This document shows, piece by piece, positions 45,052 through 54,226 of a DNA stretch of 62,039 nt. A model generated the notes under the pieces. That model ran no database searches, was not told the origin of the DNA, and saw only the letters and a list, made by a program, of their open reading frames with translations. The stretch is from Cryobacterium breve. Lineage in GTDB: Bacteria; Actinomycetota; Actinomycetes; Actinomycetales; Microbacteriaceae. The stretch is from the NCBI RefSeq assembly GCF_004402375.1, contig NZ_SOGJ01000006.1, positions 1 through 62,039 of the forward strand. The letters are read 5' to 3'. How positions within the stretch are numbered: position 1 is the stretch's first letter; every line of letters starts with the position of its first letter. The position numbers were made by a program, and so were the translations under genes.

Positions 45052-46134
45052 TTAACCAGCAATCCGCCAGCCGCGGGCGGCCAGCTCTTCGGTGAGGCGT
45101 GCAACGGCCTCAGGGAGTACAGAAATTTCGGCCAGGCCGATTTGGGCACCCGGAGAGTGCTCCAGGCGCAGGTCTTCCATGTTCACGTCGAGCTCGCCGA
45201 TCTCGTTCAGCAGCTTGGCGATCTGGCCGGGCCGGTCGTCGATCATCACGATGAACGAGGCGTAGCGGCGGTCCTGACCGTGCTTGCCGGGCAGTCGGGC
45301 CACCCCGGCGTTGCCGCCGGCGAGTTCCTCGGCCACCTTGCGCCTTGCGCCGGGCGCGGCCGGGTCGGCGAGAGCGTCGATAAACCGGTCGAGGTCGTCG
45401 CGGTAGGCCAGAAGGATGTCGCGCACGGGTTCGGCGTTCGCGCCGAGGATCTGCACCCACAGGTCAGGGTCACTCGCGGCGACACGGGTCACGTCGCGCA
45501 GACCCTGTCCGGCGAGATTCAGGGCCGAGCCGGGGGCATCCGACAACCGGCGGGCCATGATCGTGGAGACGACCTGGGGAACGTGGGAGATGAGCGCGAC
45601 GCCGCGATCGTGCTCCTCGGGGCTCATCTCCACCAGGGTCGCGCCCAGGTCGAGGATGAGGTCGTCGATCGCGGTGGCCTGCTGGTAGCTGATCGCGTCG
45701 TGCGCTGCGACCACCCAGGGGCGGCCGACGAACAGGTCGGCGCGGCCGGAGAGCGGTCCCCCACGTTCGCGGCCGGCCAGCGGGTGACCGCCGATGTAGC
45801 GGGACACGTCGGCCCCCATCGCGCGCAGTTCCTGCAGCGGAGCCAGCTTGACGCTCGCGACATCCGTCACGATCGCCTGCGGGAACGCTGCCAGCTCACG
45901 CGCGACGATCTCGGCCGTCACGTCGGGCGGCACGCAGACCACGATCAGCTGGGGCAGGTCGCCCGGGCGAGACGGCCGGCCTGCGCCGTAGTCGACGGCG
46001 ATGCTGAGGTTGGTCGGCGACGCATCGGCGAGGATGACATCGATGCCGCGCGCGCAGAGGCCCAGACCGATGCTGGAGCCCAGCAGGCCGGCCCCCACGA
46101 CGCGCACGGGCCCGATCAGGCGAGATTCAACCAC
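45052..46134 (-). CDS. tyrA: Prephenate dehydrogenase
   Basis: A 360-residue NAD(P)-dependent enzyme of tyrosine synthesis. The Rossmann motif is [16 protein letters not shown] (about 11-26). [14 protein letters not shown] carries the catalytic-site histidine. A C-terminal ACT-like domain ([20 protein letters not shown]) probably gives feedback control. It starts at a GTG. It sits in the operon between rluB and cmk. Confidence 0.94.
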   Translation of the reverse strand: MVESRLIGPVRVVGAGLLGSSIGLGLCARGIDVILADASPTNLSIAVDYGAGRPSRPGDLPQLIVVCVPPDVTAEIVARELAAFPQAIVTDVASVKLAPLQELRAMGADVSRYIGGHPLAGRERGGPLSGRADLFVGRPWVVAAHDAISYQQATAIDDLILDLGATLVEMSPEEHDRGVALISHVPQVVSTIMARRLSDAPGSALNLAGQGLRDVTRVAASDPDLWVQILGANAEPVRDILLAYRDDLDRFIDALADPAAPGARRKVAEELAGGNAGVARLPGKHGQDRRYASFIVMIDDRPGQIAKLLNEIGELDVNMEDLRLEHSPGAQIGLAEISVLPEAVARLTEELAARGWRIAG

Positions 46135-46148
46135 GTGTAGCTCCCGGA

Positions 46149-46946
46149 CTAGATCTTGGTCTCGGCCCGCGACACCGTAAGCAACTGGCCGAGTTCCGCC
46201 TTGGTGAGGTCGCGCACGTCGCCCACGCGCAGCGTGCCGAGGTGCAGCGGGCCGAACTGGCGGCGCACAAGGTCGACGACGGGGTGACCGACGGCCTCCA
46301 TCATGCGGCGCACGATGCGATTGCGGCCGGAGTGCAGGGTGAGTTCGACCAGGCTGAAGCCGTCGCCGGGAGGACTGGCCAGGATGCGGGCCTTGTCGGC
46401 GGAGATGGGGCCGTCGTCGAGCTCGATGCCGCTCTGCAGCAGCTGGATGGTCTGCGCCGACACCCGGCCCTCGACCTTGGCGATATAGGTCTTCAAGACC
46501 CCGAACGACGGATGCGCGAGCACATGCGCGAGATCGCCGTCGTTGGTCAGGATCAGCAGGCCGCTGGTCATGGCGTCGAGGCGGCCCACGTTGAACAGGC
46601 GCTCCTCGAACTGGTCGGTGAACTCGCGCAGGTCGGGGCGTCCGCTCTCGTCCTGCATCGACGAGACAACGCCGACGGGCTTGTTCAACATCACATAGCG
46701 GCGGCTGGTGTCCAGCTGCACGGCCACGTTGTCAACCATGATCAGGTCGGAGTCCGGGTGGATGCGGCGGCCCAGTTCCGTGACGACCTTGCCGTTCACG
46801 CGCACGCGGCCGGCGGCGATCATCTCTTCGGACACGCGACGGGAGGCGACGCCCGCGGAGGCCATGACCTTCTGCAGGCGCACGCCGTCGGCGGCGGCCT
46901 CGGGGTTGGTGGGTGTCCCCTGAATCCCCTGATTGTCGTTAGTCAT
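46149..46946 (-). CDS. rluB: 23S rRNA pseudouridine synthase, RluB type
   Basis: A 265-residue protein with an N-terminal S4 RNA-binding domain (RLQKVMASAGVASRRVSEEM) and an RsuA/RluB catalytic domain. The catalytic Asp is in FNVGRLDAMTSGLLILTND, followed by HSGRNRIVRRMMEAVGHPV. It isomerises a uridine in the peptidyl-transferase region of 23S rRNA. The ATG overlaps the scpB stop (ATGA). Confidence 0.93.
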   Translation of the reverse strand: MTNDNQGIQGTPTNPEAAADGVRLQKVMASAGVASRRVSEEMIAAGRVRVNGKVVTELGRRIHPDSDLIMVDNVAVQLDTSRRYVMLNKPVGVVSSMQDESGRPDLREFTDQFEERLFNVGRLDAMTSGLLILTNDGDLAHVLAHPSFGVLKTYIAKVEGRVSAQTIQLLQSGIELDDGPISADKARILASPPGDGFSLVELTLHSGRNRIVRRMMEAVGHPVVDLVRRQFGPLHLGTLRVGDVRDLTKAELGQLLTVSRAETKI

Positions 46947-47503
46947 GGCAGTTCCTCAAATCCGTTCGCGCCGTCGTTGAGCAACGGCGATAGGTAGGGC
47001 AACTCGTCGAGAGAGTTGATTCCGAGCTGGGCTAGCAGAAGGTCTGTGGTGCCGTAATTGATCGCACCGGTCTCACTGTCGGTGAACGCTTCGGTGATCA
47101 GACCGCGGCCGAGCAGCGTGCGCACGACCGAATCCACATTAACGGCACGAATCGAGGCTACAGCCCCGCGACTGATCGGTTGTTTGTAGGCGATCACGGC
47201 GAGGGTCTCCAGGGCCGCCTGCGAAAGTCGGCTGGGGTTCTGCGTCACCACGAAGTCGGCGACCGTCACGTCGTGTTCGGGCCGCACGTAAATGCGCCAG
47301 CCGCCGGCCACCTCGCGCAGTTCGAAGCCGCGGCGCACGGTGCCGTCGAGGCCGTCGAAGTCGGCCACGAGCCGGGCGACGGATGCCCGCACCTCGGCCA
47401 GCGTGGCGTCGACCGCAGCGGCGAGTTGCAGCAGTCCCTGCGGCTCGTCGGCGACCATCAGGATCGCCTCGAGGGTGCGTTCGAGCGTTGCTTCACTGTT
47501 CAT
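46943..47503 (-). CDS. scpB: Segregation and condensation protein B
   Basis: A 186-residue winged-helix kleisin partner. LERTLEAILMVADEPQG begins the protein and SRLSQAALETLAVIAYKQPI is the family signature, followed by VDSVVRTLLGRGLI. It forms the SMC-ScpAB complex for chromosome organisation. The start at 47503 overlaps the scpA end by 11 bases. Longer upstream frames run inside scpA. Confidence 0.95.
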   Translation of the reverse strand: MNSEATLERTLEAILMVADEPQGLLQLAAAVDATLAEVRASVARLVADFDGLDGTVRRGFELREVAGGWRIYVRPEHDVTVADFVVTQNPSRLSQAALETLAVIAYKQPISRGAVASIRAVNVDSVVRTLLGRGLITEAFTDSETGAINYGTTDLLLAQLGINSLDELPYLSPLLNDGANGFEELP

Positions 47504-48302
47504 AGTCGGCTCCGAGGTTGGCGAGGGTGTCGTCCGACCAGTTCTCGGCACTCCAGCGCAGGCTGAGGTCGCCAAGTGGCACGAGTTGGTCGAAAGAGAG
47601 GGCATCGAGGCGGTACAGCTCGAGAACGGCCAGGAAACGGGCGATCACGACGCCCTTCTCCTCGGCACCGACGATGAGTTCGCGGAACGTGAGGGTGTTG
47701 CCGGCCCGCAGCATCCGCACCACGTAGGCAGCCTGCTCTCGGATGCTGACCAGCGGCGCATGCAGGTGCTCGAGCCCCACTCGGGGCAGCTCGCGCGGGG
47801 TGAGGGCGAGGGCGGCCATGGCGGCGAAGTCGCCGAGGGAGAGAGTCCAGACCAGTTCGGGTGTCTGCCGGCGGAACTTCTCCTCCAACCGCACCGCCCG
47901 CACGTGCCGGGTGGACTCGGTGTCGAGCCGGCCCTGGAACCAGCTGCTCGCACTCTTGAAGGCGCGGTACTGCAGCAGCCGGGCGAACAGCAGGTCGCGG
48001 GCTTCGAGCAGGGCCACGTCTTCCGCGTCGACGAGCTCACCCTGCGGCAGCAGCCCCACGACCTTGAGGTCGAGCAGGGTGGCCGCCACCACCAGGAACT
48101 CGGTGGCCTGGTCGAGCTCCTCGTCCTGGTCGAGGCCGCGCAGGTAGGCGATGAATTCGTCAGTGACGCGGCTCAGGGAGATCTCGGTGATGTCGAGTTC
48201 GTGCTTGCCGATCAGGGACAGGAGCAGGTCGAACGGTCCCTCGAAGTTGCCGAGGGCAACCGAAAACGACTTCGGTGCGGCCGCGTCAGGCGACGGCGCC
48301 AC
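47493..48302 (-). CDS. scpA: Segregation and condensation protein A
   Basis: A 269-residue kleisin of the SMC complex. The opening FSVALGNFEGPFDLLLSLIG and KHELDITEISLSRVTDEFIA are diagnostic, and ATEFLVVAATLLDLKVVGLL follows. It starts at GTG 48302, overlapping the end of parA by 17 bases. It is coupled to scpB. Confidence 0.95.
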   Translation of the reverse strand: MAPSPDAAAPKSFSVALGNFEGPFDLLLSLIGKHELDITEISLSRVTDEFIAYLRGLDQDEELDQATEFLVVAATLLDLKVVGLLPQGELVDAEDVALLEARDLLFARLLQYRAFKSASSWFQGRLDTESTRHVRAVRLEEKFRRQTPELVWTLSLGDFAAMAALALTPRELPRVGLEHLHAPLVSIREQAAYVVRMLRAGNTLTFRELIVGAEEKGVVIARFLAVLELYRLDALSFDQLVPLGDLSLRWSAENWSDDTLANLGADYEQ

Positions 48303-49236
48303 GCTGGATCAGTTCCCGCGCCGCCTGCTTGTAGGCCTTGGCCGCCGCGTGCTCGGGCGCGAACTCGGTGATCGGGATGCCGGCGACGCTCGCGTCGGGG
48401 AACTTGACGGTGCGGCCGATGACCGTTTCGAGCACGCTGTCGCCGAACGCGTCCACGACCCGCTCCAGCACCTCACGGGAGTGCAGCGTGCGGGAGTCGA
48501 ACATGGTGGCCAGGATGCCGTCGAGTTCGATGGCCGGGTTGAGCCGGTCGCGCACCTTGTCGATGGTCTCGATCAGCAGCGCCACACCGCGCAGGGCGAA
48601 GAACTCGCACTCGAGTGGGATGAGCACGCCGTGGCTGGCGGTGAGGGCATTGACGGTGAGGATGCCCAGCGACGGCTGGCAGTCGATCAGGATGACGTCG
48701 TAGTCGCCGGAGACCTTGCGCAGCACGCGGGCCAGGATCTGCTCGCGGGCAACCTCGTTCACGAGGTGCACCTCCGCGGCAGACAGGTCGATGTTCGCCG
48801 GGATGATGTCGAGGTTCTCGACCGAGGTCTTCTGGATGGCGTCGGAGGGGTTGACCGAGCCGCTCAGCAGCAGGTCGTAGATGGTCGTGACGTCGTGGGT
48901 GGGCACACCGAGACCGGCAGAGAGGGCACCCTGCGGATCGAAGTCGATGGCCAGCACGCGGCGGCCGTAGCCGGCGAGAGCGGCACCCAGGTTGATGGTG
49001 GTCGTCGTCTTGCCGACGCCACCCTTCTGGTTGCACAGCGAGATGATGCGCGCCGGGCCGTGGCTGGGCAGAACCGGGGGCTCGTCGAAGTCACGTTTCG
49101 GGCGACCCGTCGCACCGACCGGTACCTCGTCAAAACCGGGGAGTCGCGTCCGGTCATCTTGCTTGCGCGCCACTGAGATGTCCTCGATCCGTCTTACACC
49201 TGTCACTGTCTCCACTGTAGCGATCGGATCGGGCAT
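48286..49236 (-). CDS. parA: ParA-family chromosome partitioning ATPase
   Basis: A 316-residue Walker-type ATPase. The deviant Walker A is CNQKGGVGKTTTTINLGAAL, then LAIDFDPQGALSAGLGV and DVILIDCQPSLGILTVNAL. I chose the ATG at 49236. The longer frame to 49410 adds a disordered stretch. This second, scpA-linked ParA paralogue is common in actinobacteria and has no ParB beside it. A role in chromosome organisation is inferred. Confidence 0.9.
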   Translation of the reverse strand: MPDPIATVETVTGVRRIEDISVARKQDDRTRLPGFDEVPVGATGRPKRDFDEPPVLPSHGPARIISLCNQKGGVGKTTTTINLGAALAGYGRRVLAIDFDPQGALSAGLGVPTHDVTTIYDLLLSGSVNPSDAIQKTSVENLDIIPANIDLSAAEVHLVNEVAREQILARVLRKVSGDYDVILIDCQPSLGILTVNALTASHGVLIPLECEFFALRGVALLIETIDKVRDRLNPAIELDGILATMFDSRTLHSREVLERVVDAFGDSVLETVIGRTVKFPDASVAGIPITEFAPEHAAAKAYKQAARELIQRGAVA

Positions 49237-49401
49237 ATTGCGGCACGGATCGCCGAAAACCGCAGGTCTACCGCGTGAATCCGGCGGGGATTGGCTGTGA
49301 CGGGTCGTTTTGCGGTCACGGATGGGGCGTGTGTCAGGGATCTCATCCGGTGGAATGAGCGGAACGGAGCAGGTCACAGGCTCTTGAGTTAAGATTTTCG
49401 A

Positions 49402-50664
49402 GTGCCTCACCTATTTACGCCCCTACGGATCGCGCTCGTCTGCCTGCACACTTCGCCGGGCGCTGAGCCCGGATCGGGCGATGCCGGCGGCATGAACGTC
49501 GTCGTGCGCCACCAGGCCGAGGCGCTCGCCGCCGCCGGCCACCACGTCGAGATCCTCACCCGCCGGTCCTCCCCCGTGTCGGAAACCGTGCAGCTGAGTC
49601 CCGGGGTGACGCTCCGCTTCCTCGACGCCGGACCGGCCCGTCCCGTGCCCAAGGGCGACCACGAGCATTTCATCGAGGCCTTCCGGCTGCAGATGGATGC
49701 CCTCGGACCCTACGACGTCATCCACTCGCACCACTGGTTCTCGGGCATGGCGGCGCTGCCGCTGGCACGCCGCCGCGGTACCCCGCACGTGCAGAGCTTC
49801 CACAGCATTGCGGCCGACCCGTCGACGCCGCTGTCGGCGGGCGAGCGTCCCGAGTCCCCCGGGCGGATGGCCGGCGAGGAATGGCTCGCCCAGGAGTCGG
49901 ACGCCCTGATCGCCATCAGCGAGGCTGAGGCCGACACCATCGTTCAGCGGCTAGGCGGTTCGCCAGAGCGCATCACGATCGTGCTGCCCGGAGTAGACGG
50001 GATCCTGTTCCGACCGACGGACCTGGTGCCCGTCGAGCCGCGGGACTACGCGTCGGCAGGGCCTCTGGACATTCGCGGCTACGCCGTTGTCGCCGGGCGC
50101 CTGCAGCCACTGAAGGGCCTCGACTTGGCGATTGAGGCGATCGCAGCCGTGCCAGAGGCGATCCGGCCCGAACTCGTGATCGCCGGCGACGCGTCGGCCG
50201 ACTACGACGGCTACATCGACGAGTTGCGGGCCCTCGCCGCCCGGCACGGGATCGAGCGCAACGTGCGGTTCGTGGGGCCGCAGTCCCGGGTGGACCTGGC
50301 TCTGCTGCTCAGCGGCGCCCGGGTTGTGCTCGTGCCCTCGCACTCCGAGACGTATGGACTCGTGGCGCTCGAAGCTGCCGCGAGCGGCGTGCCCGTGGTT
50401 GCCGCGGCGGCCGGCGGACTGCGCGAAGCGGTGCTCGACGGCGACACCGGCGTGGTACTGGACTCACGCGACCCGAAGGTGTGGGCCGGAGCGCTCACTC
50501 AGATCCTCTCGAACCCCGCGTTCGCCCGGCGCCTGTCGCTGGCCGCGCGGGAGCGGGCAGAGCATCTGGATTGGCCACGGTCGGCCGACGGCCTCGTGAC
50601 GGTCTACCGCTCGCTCGCGCACCCGGGAGCCGGCGACCGCCGCCCGTCACTGCTGCGCGCGTGA
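49402..50664 (+). CDS. GT4-family glycosyltransferase, MshA-like
   Basis: A 420-residue GT-B retaining glycosyltransferase starting at GTG. The opening CLHTSPGAEPGSGDAGGMNV is like MshA of mycothiol synthesis. VIHSHHWFSGMAALPLAR follows, and the C-terminal nucleotide-sugar site is VVAGRLQPLKGLDLAIEA and PSHSETYGLVALEAAASGVP. MshA links GlcNAc to inositol-1-phosphate. The neighbouring PIG-L deacetylase fits that route, but a surface-glycan role is possible. Confidence 0.82.
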   Translation: MPHLFTPLRIALVCLHTSPGAEPGSGDAGGMNVVVRHQAEALAAAGHHVEILTRRSSPVSETVQLSPGVTLRFLDAGPARPVPKGDHEHFIEAFRLQMDALGPYDVIHSHHWFSGMAALPLARRRGTPHVQSFHSIAADPSTPLSAGERPESPGRMAGEEWLAQESDALIAISEAEADTIVQRLGGSPERITIVLPGVDGILFRPTDLVPVEPRDYASAGPLDIRGYAVVAGRLQPLKGLDLAIEAIAAVPEAIRPELVIAGDASADYDGYIDELRALAARHGIERNVRFVGPQSRVDLALLLSGARVVLVPSHSETYGLVALEAAASGVPVVAAAAGGLREAVLDGDTGVVLDSRDPKVWAGALTQILSNPAFARRLSLAARERAEHLDWPRSADGLVTVYRSLAHPGAGDRRPSLLRA

Positions 50665-51404
50665 GCCTGCTCAACGGGGTTTCCACGGTTCTATGCGTGC
50701 ACGCTCACCCCGATGACGAAACAATCGCGACGGGTGCGTTGATCGCGGAATTGGCGGCCCGGGGCATCCGAGTATCGCTGCTCACCGCCACACGCGGCGA
50801 GCAGGGCGAGGTCGTGTCCGGGCCGCTGTCGGTGCTCGAGGGCACGGATGCGCTCACTCACGAACGCGAACGCGAGCTCGCCGGTGCCGCATCGGCCCTC
50901 GGTATCGGTTCCGCAGATCGGTTCTGGCTGGGTATGCCGCCCGCGCGGGGTGCAGGCTTGTCGCCGCGCGTTTACCGGGACTCGGGCATGACCTGGATTC
51001 GCCCGGGGCTGGCCGGGCCGGCCGACGACATCGACGACGACGCCCTGGTGCGCGCGCCGCTCGGTGAGGTGACGGCGGATGTGGCCGCTGTGATCGAGGA
51101 GCTTCGCCCGGCGCTGGTGATCAGCTATGACAACGGCGGCGGGTACGGGCATCCGGATCACGTTCGCATGCACGAGGCGGCGCTGGCGGCTAGTCGCGCG
51201 GTGGGGGTGGCGTTCGCCGAGGTCGTGCACCAGCCGGGCGCTGGCACCGAGTGGTTCACCCTCGACCGGCACCTCGCTGTGGTGACCGCCGCCCTGCGCT
51301 GCCACGCCAGTCAGCTCACCGTTGACGGCACGCACATCGTGCACTCCGGCGGGCAGCGTGAGCCGATCAGCACTGCTGTCGGGCTGCGCGCGCTCTCGCG
51401 CTGA
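50661..51404 (+). CDS. PIG-L family zinc deacetylase, MshB/Mca-like
   Basis: A 247-residue LmbE/PIG-L protein. VLCVHAHPDDETIATGALIA holds the zinc-binding HPDDE motif and GGGYGHPDHVRMHEAAL the third ligand histidine. The GTG start overlaps the stop of the glycosyltransferase (GTGA). It probably deacetylates the GlcNAc-inositol product of its neighbour (mycothiol route) or hydrolyses mycothiol conjugates. Confidence 0.87.
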   Translation: MSLLNGVSTVLCVHAHPDDETIATGALIAELAARGIRVSLLTATRGEQGEVVSGPLSVLEGTDALTHERERELAGAASALGIGSADRFWLGMPPARGAGLSPRVYRDSGMTWIRPGLAGPADDIDDDALVRAPLGEVTADVAAVIEELRPALVISYDNGGGYGHPDHVRMHEAALAASRAVGVAFAEVVHQPGAGTEWFTLDRHLAVVTAALRCHASQLTVDGTHIVHSGGQREPISTAVGLRALSR

Positions 51405-51635
51405 AGCGGTGGGCGCTGTGTGCAGCGGCGGTGGGCGATGGGGCGGTGAAGCGGTGTGTGCTGGGGCGGTGAAGCGGTGGGCGCTGGGGCGGTGGGCGAT
51501 GTGTGCTGAAGCGGTGGGCGATGTGTACTGCGGCGGTGGGCGATGTGTGCTGCGGCGGTGGGCGATGGGCGGTGCGGCGGTGGGCGATGGGCGGTGTGTG
51601 CTGGGGCGCTGAAGCGGTGGGCGCTGGGGCGGCAG
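51405..51635. repeat. G-rich imperfect tandem repeats
   Basis: Variants of gcggtgggcgatgtgtgctg, about 20-24 bases each, run head to tail for some 230 bases directly after the deacetylase stop. Unit length varies, so the frame is not kept. The plus strand is strongly G-rich with many GGTGGG runs. Confidence 0.8.
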
Positions 51636-51670
51636 CTCGGAGGCCGACCGACCTGGCCGCAATCGCTCTC

Positions 51671-51716
51671 GTTCCGGACAACTGTTGCCAGTACACGGGC
51701 AACAGTTGTCCGGAAC
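51671..51716. repeat. 19-bp perfect inverted repeat
   Basis: gttccggacaactgttgcc (51671-51689) is followed after 8 bases by its exact complement (51698-51716). No T-run follows on either strand. It lies between the G-rich repeats and the long repeats. It could be a factor-independent terminator, a REP-like palindrome or a recombination site. Confidence 0.9.
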
Positions 51717-51747
51717 AGGAGCAAGTAGCTGGGTTTGGAAGCCAGAG

Positions 51748-52385
51748 CACCGCATTCGACAGGCTCAACCACCGCAACGGAAGCCGCCGCCGCGGGCAAA
51801 GCCCACTGGCGGCATCCGCATCACGCAACTGAGGAGAAAACCGCAACACGCCGCGTTCGGTACCCGGCCCAACGGCATGTCGCGAAAAACTCCGCAGTTA
51901 GCGACAAACACGAATGACCAGGGCCCGGATTCGCGAAGCAGAACACCGGATTCGACACGCTCAACCACCGCATTCGACAGGCGCAACCACCGCAACGGAA
52001 GCCGCCGCCGCGGGCGAAGCCGACTGGCGGCATCCGCACCACGCAACTGAGGAGAAAACCGCAACACGCCGCGTTCGGTGCCCGGCCCAACGGCGTGTCG
52101 CGAAAAAATCCGCAGTTAGCGACAAACACGAATGACGAGGGCCCGGATTCGGGAAGCAGAACACCGAATTCGACAGGCTCAACCACCGCACCGGGAGCCG
52201 CCGCCGCGGGCAAACCCGACTGGCGGCATCCGCATCACGCAACTGAGGAGAAAACCGCAACACGCCGCTTTCGGTGCCCGGCCCAACGGCGTGTCGCGAA
52301 AAACTCCGCAGTTAGCGACAAAGACGAATGACCAGGGCCCCGATTCGCGAAGCAGAACACCGGATTCGACAGGCTCAACCACCGG
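51748..52385. repeat. Three-copy long tandem repeat (196/218 bp units)
   Basis: Units start at 51748, 51966 and 52162 and a fourth, partial one at 52358. Two units are 196 bp. The first is 218 bp because a 22-bp stretch is doubled. Each contains cgacaggctcaaccaccg-like joints and the small inverted repeat tgtcgc / gcgaca around aaaaactccgcagtta. Neither length is a multiple of three, so this is not a coding repeat. Shorter 21-bp caccggattcgc units follow to about 52455. Confidence 0.85.
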
Positions 52386-52470
52386 GTTCGCAGAGCAGAG
52401 CCGAGCACCGGATTCGCGGAACAGAACACCGGATTCGCAGAGCAAAACACCGGTTCAACCAGGCGCCGGC

Positions 52471-53466
52471 TCACATAGCGGCGGGCGGCTCAACCACCGG
52501 CGCAGGGCGGGACACCCGTGCTCGGGGGTGCGCCGTCGTGTACATGTCGCGGAGGGTGTCGGCCGTGACGAGGGTGTAGATCTGGGTGGTGGCCACCGAG
52601 GAGTGGCCGAGCAACTCCTGCACCACACGCACATCGGCTCCACCCTCGAGCAGGTGCGTGGCGAACGAGTGCCGCAGCGTGTGCGGCGACACGTGCCCTT
52701 CGAGTCCGGCTCTTTCGGCGGCGGCCCGGATGATCAGCCACGCGTTCTGCCGGCTCAGCCGCTTGCCGCGCAGACCCAGGAACAGGGCCGGCGTCGCCGG
52801 TCCGCGGGCGGAGAGCAGGGGTCTCCCCCGCACGAGGAAGGTGTCAATGGCAGCGCGCGCGTAACTGCCGACGGGCACGATGCGCTGCTTGCTGCCCTTG
52901 CCGGTGAGGCGCACAACCTCGGGGTCGAGCACGTCATCCACATTGAGGTTGACCACCTCGGAGACGCGGGCGCCCGTAGCGTAGAGCAGCTCAAGAAGCG
53001 CCTTGTCGCGCAGGTTCGCCACCTCGTCACCGTCCGTCGCCGCCAGCAGCCGGGTGACCTGCTCGATCGAGATGGCCTTGGGCAGCCGGGTGCCGAGCTT
53101 CGGCGGCTTCGACTCGTGCGCGACATCCGCTTCGACCACGCCCTCCTCGAGCAGGAACCGGTGGAACCCACGAACGGTCGAGAGGATGCGCGCGATCGAC
53201 GCCGCGGTCAACGGCGACTCCTCCCGGGAGCCCAGGAACCGTACGTAGTCGGAGATGTGCCGACTGGTGACATCGGCCAGACCGGTCAGTTGCGCGTCCG
53301 CCAGCCACCGGCTGTAGATCGCCAAGTCCCGCCGGTAGGCAGACACTGTGTTCGTGCTCAGGCCGCGTTCGATCGCCACATGCCGGAGATACGAGTCCAC
53401 GGCCGCAGCAACGGCCGCACCTGCCGCGTCCCGCGACGCCGGTACGCTCGCCCCGTCGCTGCCCAT
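52471..53466 (-). CDS. xerD: Tyrosine recombinase XerD
   Basis: A 331-residue site-specific recombinase of chromosome dimer resolution. The SAM-like N-domain is [20 protein letters not shown]. The catalytic domain has Arg in [38 protein letters not shown] and [16 protein letters not shown] with the nucleophilic tyrosine. ATG 53466 fits the family length. GTG 53523 is the alternative, and frames further up cross the Nudix gene. The position next to nudF and pyrG is standard in actinobacteria. Confidence 0.92.
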   Translation of the reverse strand: MGSDGASVPASRDAAGAAVAAAVDSYLRHVAIERGLSTNTVSAYRRDLAIYSRWLADAQLTGLADVTSRHISDYVRFLGSREESPLTAASIARILSTVRGFHRFLLEEGVVEADVAHESKPPKLGTRLPKAISIEQVTRLLAATDGDEVANLRDKALLELLYATGARVSEVVNLNVDDVLDPEVVRLTGKGSKQRIVPVGSYARAAIDTFLVRGRPLLSARGPATPALFLGLRGKRLSRQNAWLIIRAAAERAGLEGHVSPHTLRHSFATHLLEGGADVRVVQELLGHSSVATTQIYTLVTADTLRDMYTTAHPRARVSRPAPVVEPPAAM

Positions 53467-53545
53467 GGCAGGAGTTGCCCCACCATCGGCAGCATCAGGC
53501 GCACCGTGGCCGGAACCGCTCACATCGATGGGCGAGGCCAACCGG

Positions 53546-54223
53546 TCACACCGTGTGGTCCCAATTGACCGGATGCCGCGGCCACGGCGCATCCGCTGCC
53601 CCGAGCGTGCTCCACCCGCGGGCGCGGGCAGCCTGGGCGGCCAGCGCACCGATCACCAGAGAAGGGTTCTGCACCCGGCTGGCGAGCACGGCGTCGACGC
53701 AGTCATCCAGCGGCACCCAGCGCACCTCGATGTCGGCTTCCTCGTCGGTGCGTTCGAACACCTCCTTCGCCACGGTGAGACCGCGGGCCAGGTAGATCCG
53801 GATGACCTCGCTACTGCCGCCGGGGGAGGTGTAGAACTCGCCGAGCATGTTCCACTCTGCGGCCACGAGGTCGGCCTCTTCGGCCAGCTCCCGTTGCGCT
53901 CCGACGAGCGGGTGTTCGCCGTCTTGGTCGAGCAGCCCGGCGGGCAGCTCCCAATCGCGCACACGCACGGGGTGCCGGTACTGCTTGATCAGCAGGACGC
54001 GGTCCTGCGCGTCGAGCGCGAGGATCGCCACGGCGCCCGGATGGTCCAGGTACTCCCGCACGACGCCGACGCCGTTGTAGCCGAAGGTGTCCCGGCGCAC
54101 ATCCCAGACCGCGCCGTCGAACACGATCGCGCTGGACGTGACGGGCGCGAAAGCGGGCTCATCCGCCAGCAGGGCTGACGCCGATTGGCCAGACTTTTCG
54201 GCGGTCACGTGAGTATCGGTCAC
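53546..54223 (-). CDS. Nudix hydrolase, ADP-ribose pyrophosphatase type
   Basis: A 225-residue Nudix protein. The box runs from [18 protein letters not shown] into [26 protein letters not shown] and [20 protein letters not shown] are typical of ADP-ribose pyrophosphatases (NudF). It hydrolyses ADP-ribose to AMP and ribose-5-phosphate. It lies 3 bases after the pyrG stop, in one operon with pyrG and xerD. Confidence 0.92.
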   Translation of the reverse strand: MTDTHVTAEKSGQSASALLADEPAFAPVTSSAIVFDGAVWDVRRDTFGYNGVGVVREYLDHPGAVAILALDAQDRVLLIKQYRHPVRVRDWELPAGLLDQDGEHPLVGAQRELAEEADLVAAEWNMLGEFYTSPGGSSEVIRIYLARGLTVAKEVFERTDEEADIEVRWVPLDDCVDAVLASRVQNPSLVIGALAAQAARARGWSTLGAADAPWPRHPVNWDHTV

Positions 54224-54226
54224 GAC

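Noticed and set aside
51748..52455. CRISPR array
   Set aside because: Units of about 200 bases are nearly identical throughout, with no short repeat/unique spacer alternation and no cas genes.
52132..53568. A 478-codon plus-strand frame across the repeats and xerD
   Set aside because: It spans non-coding repeats and the antisense of a clear XerD gene.
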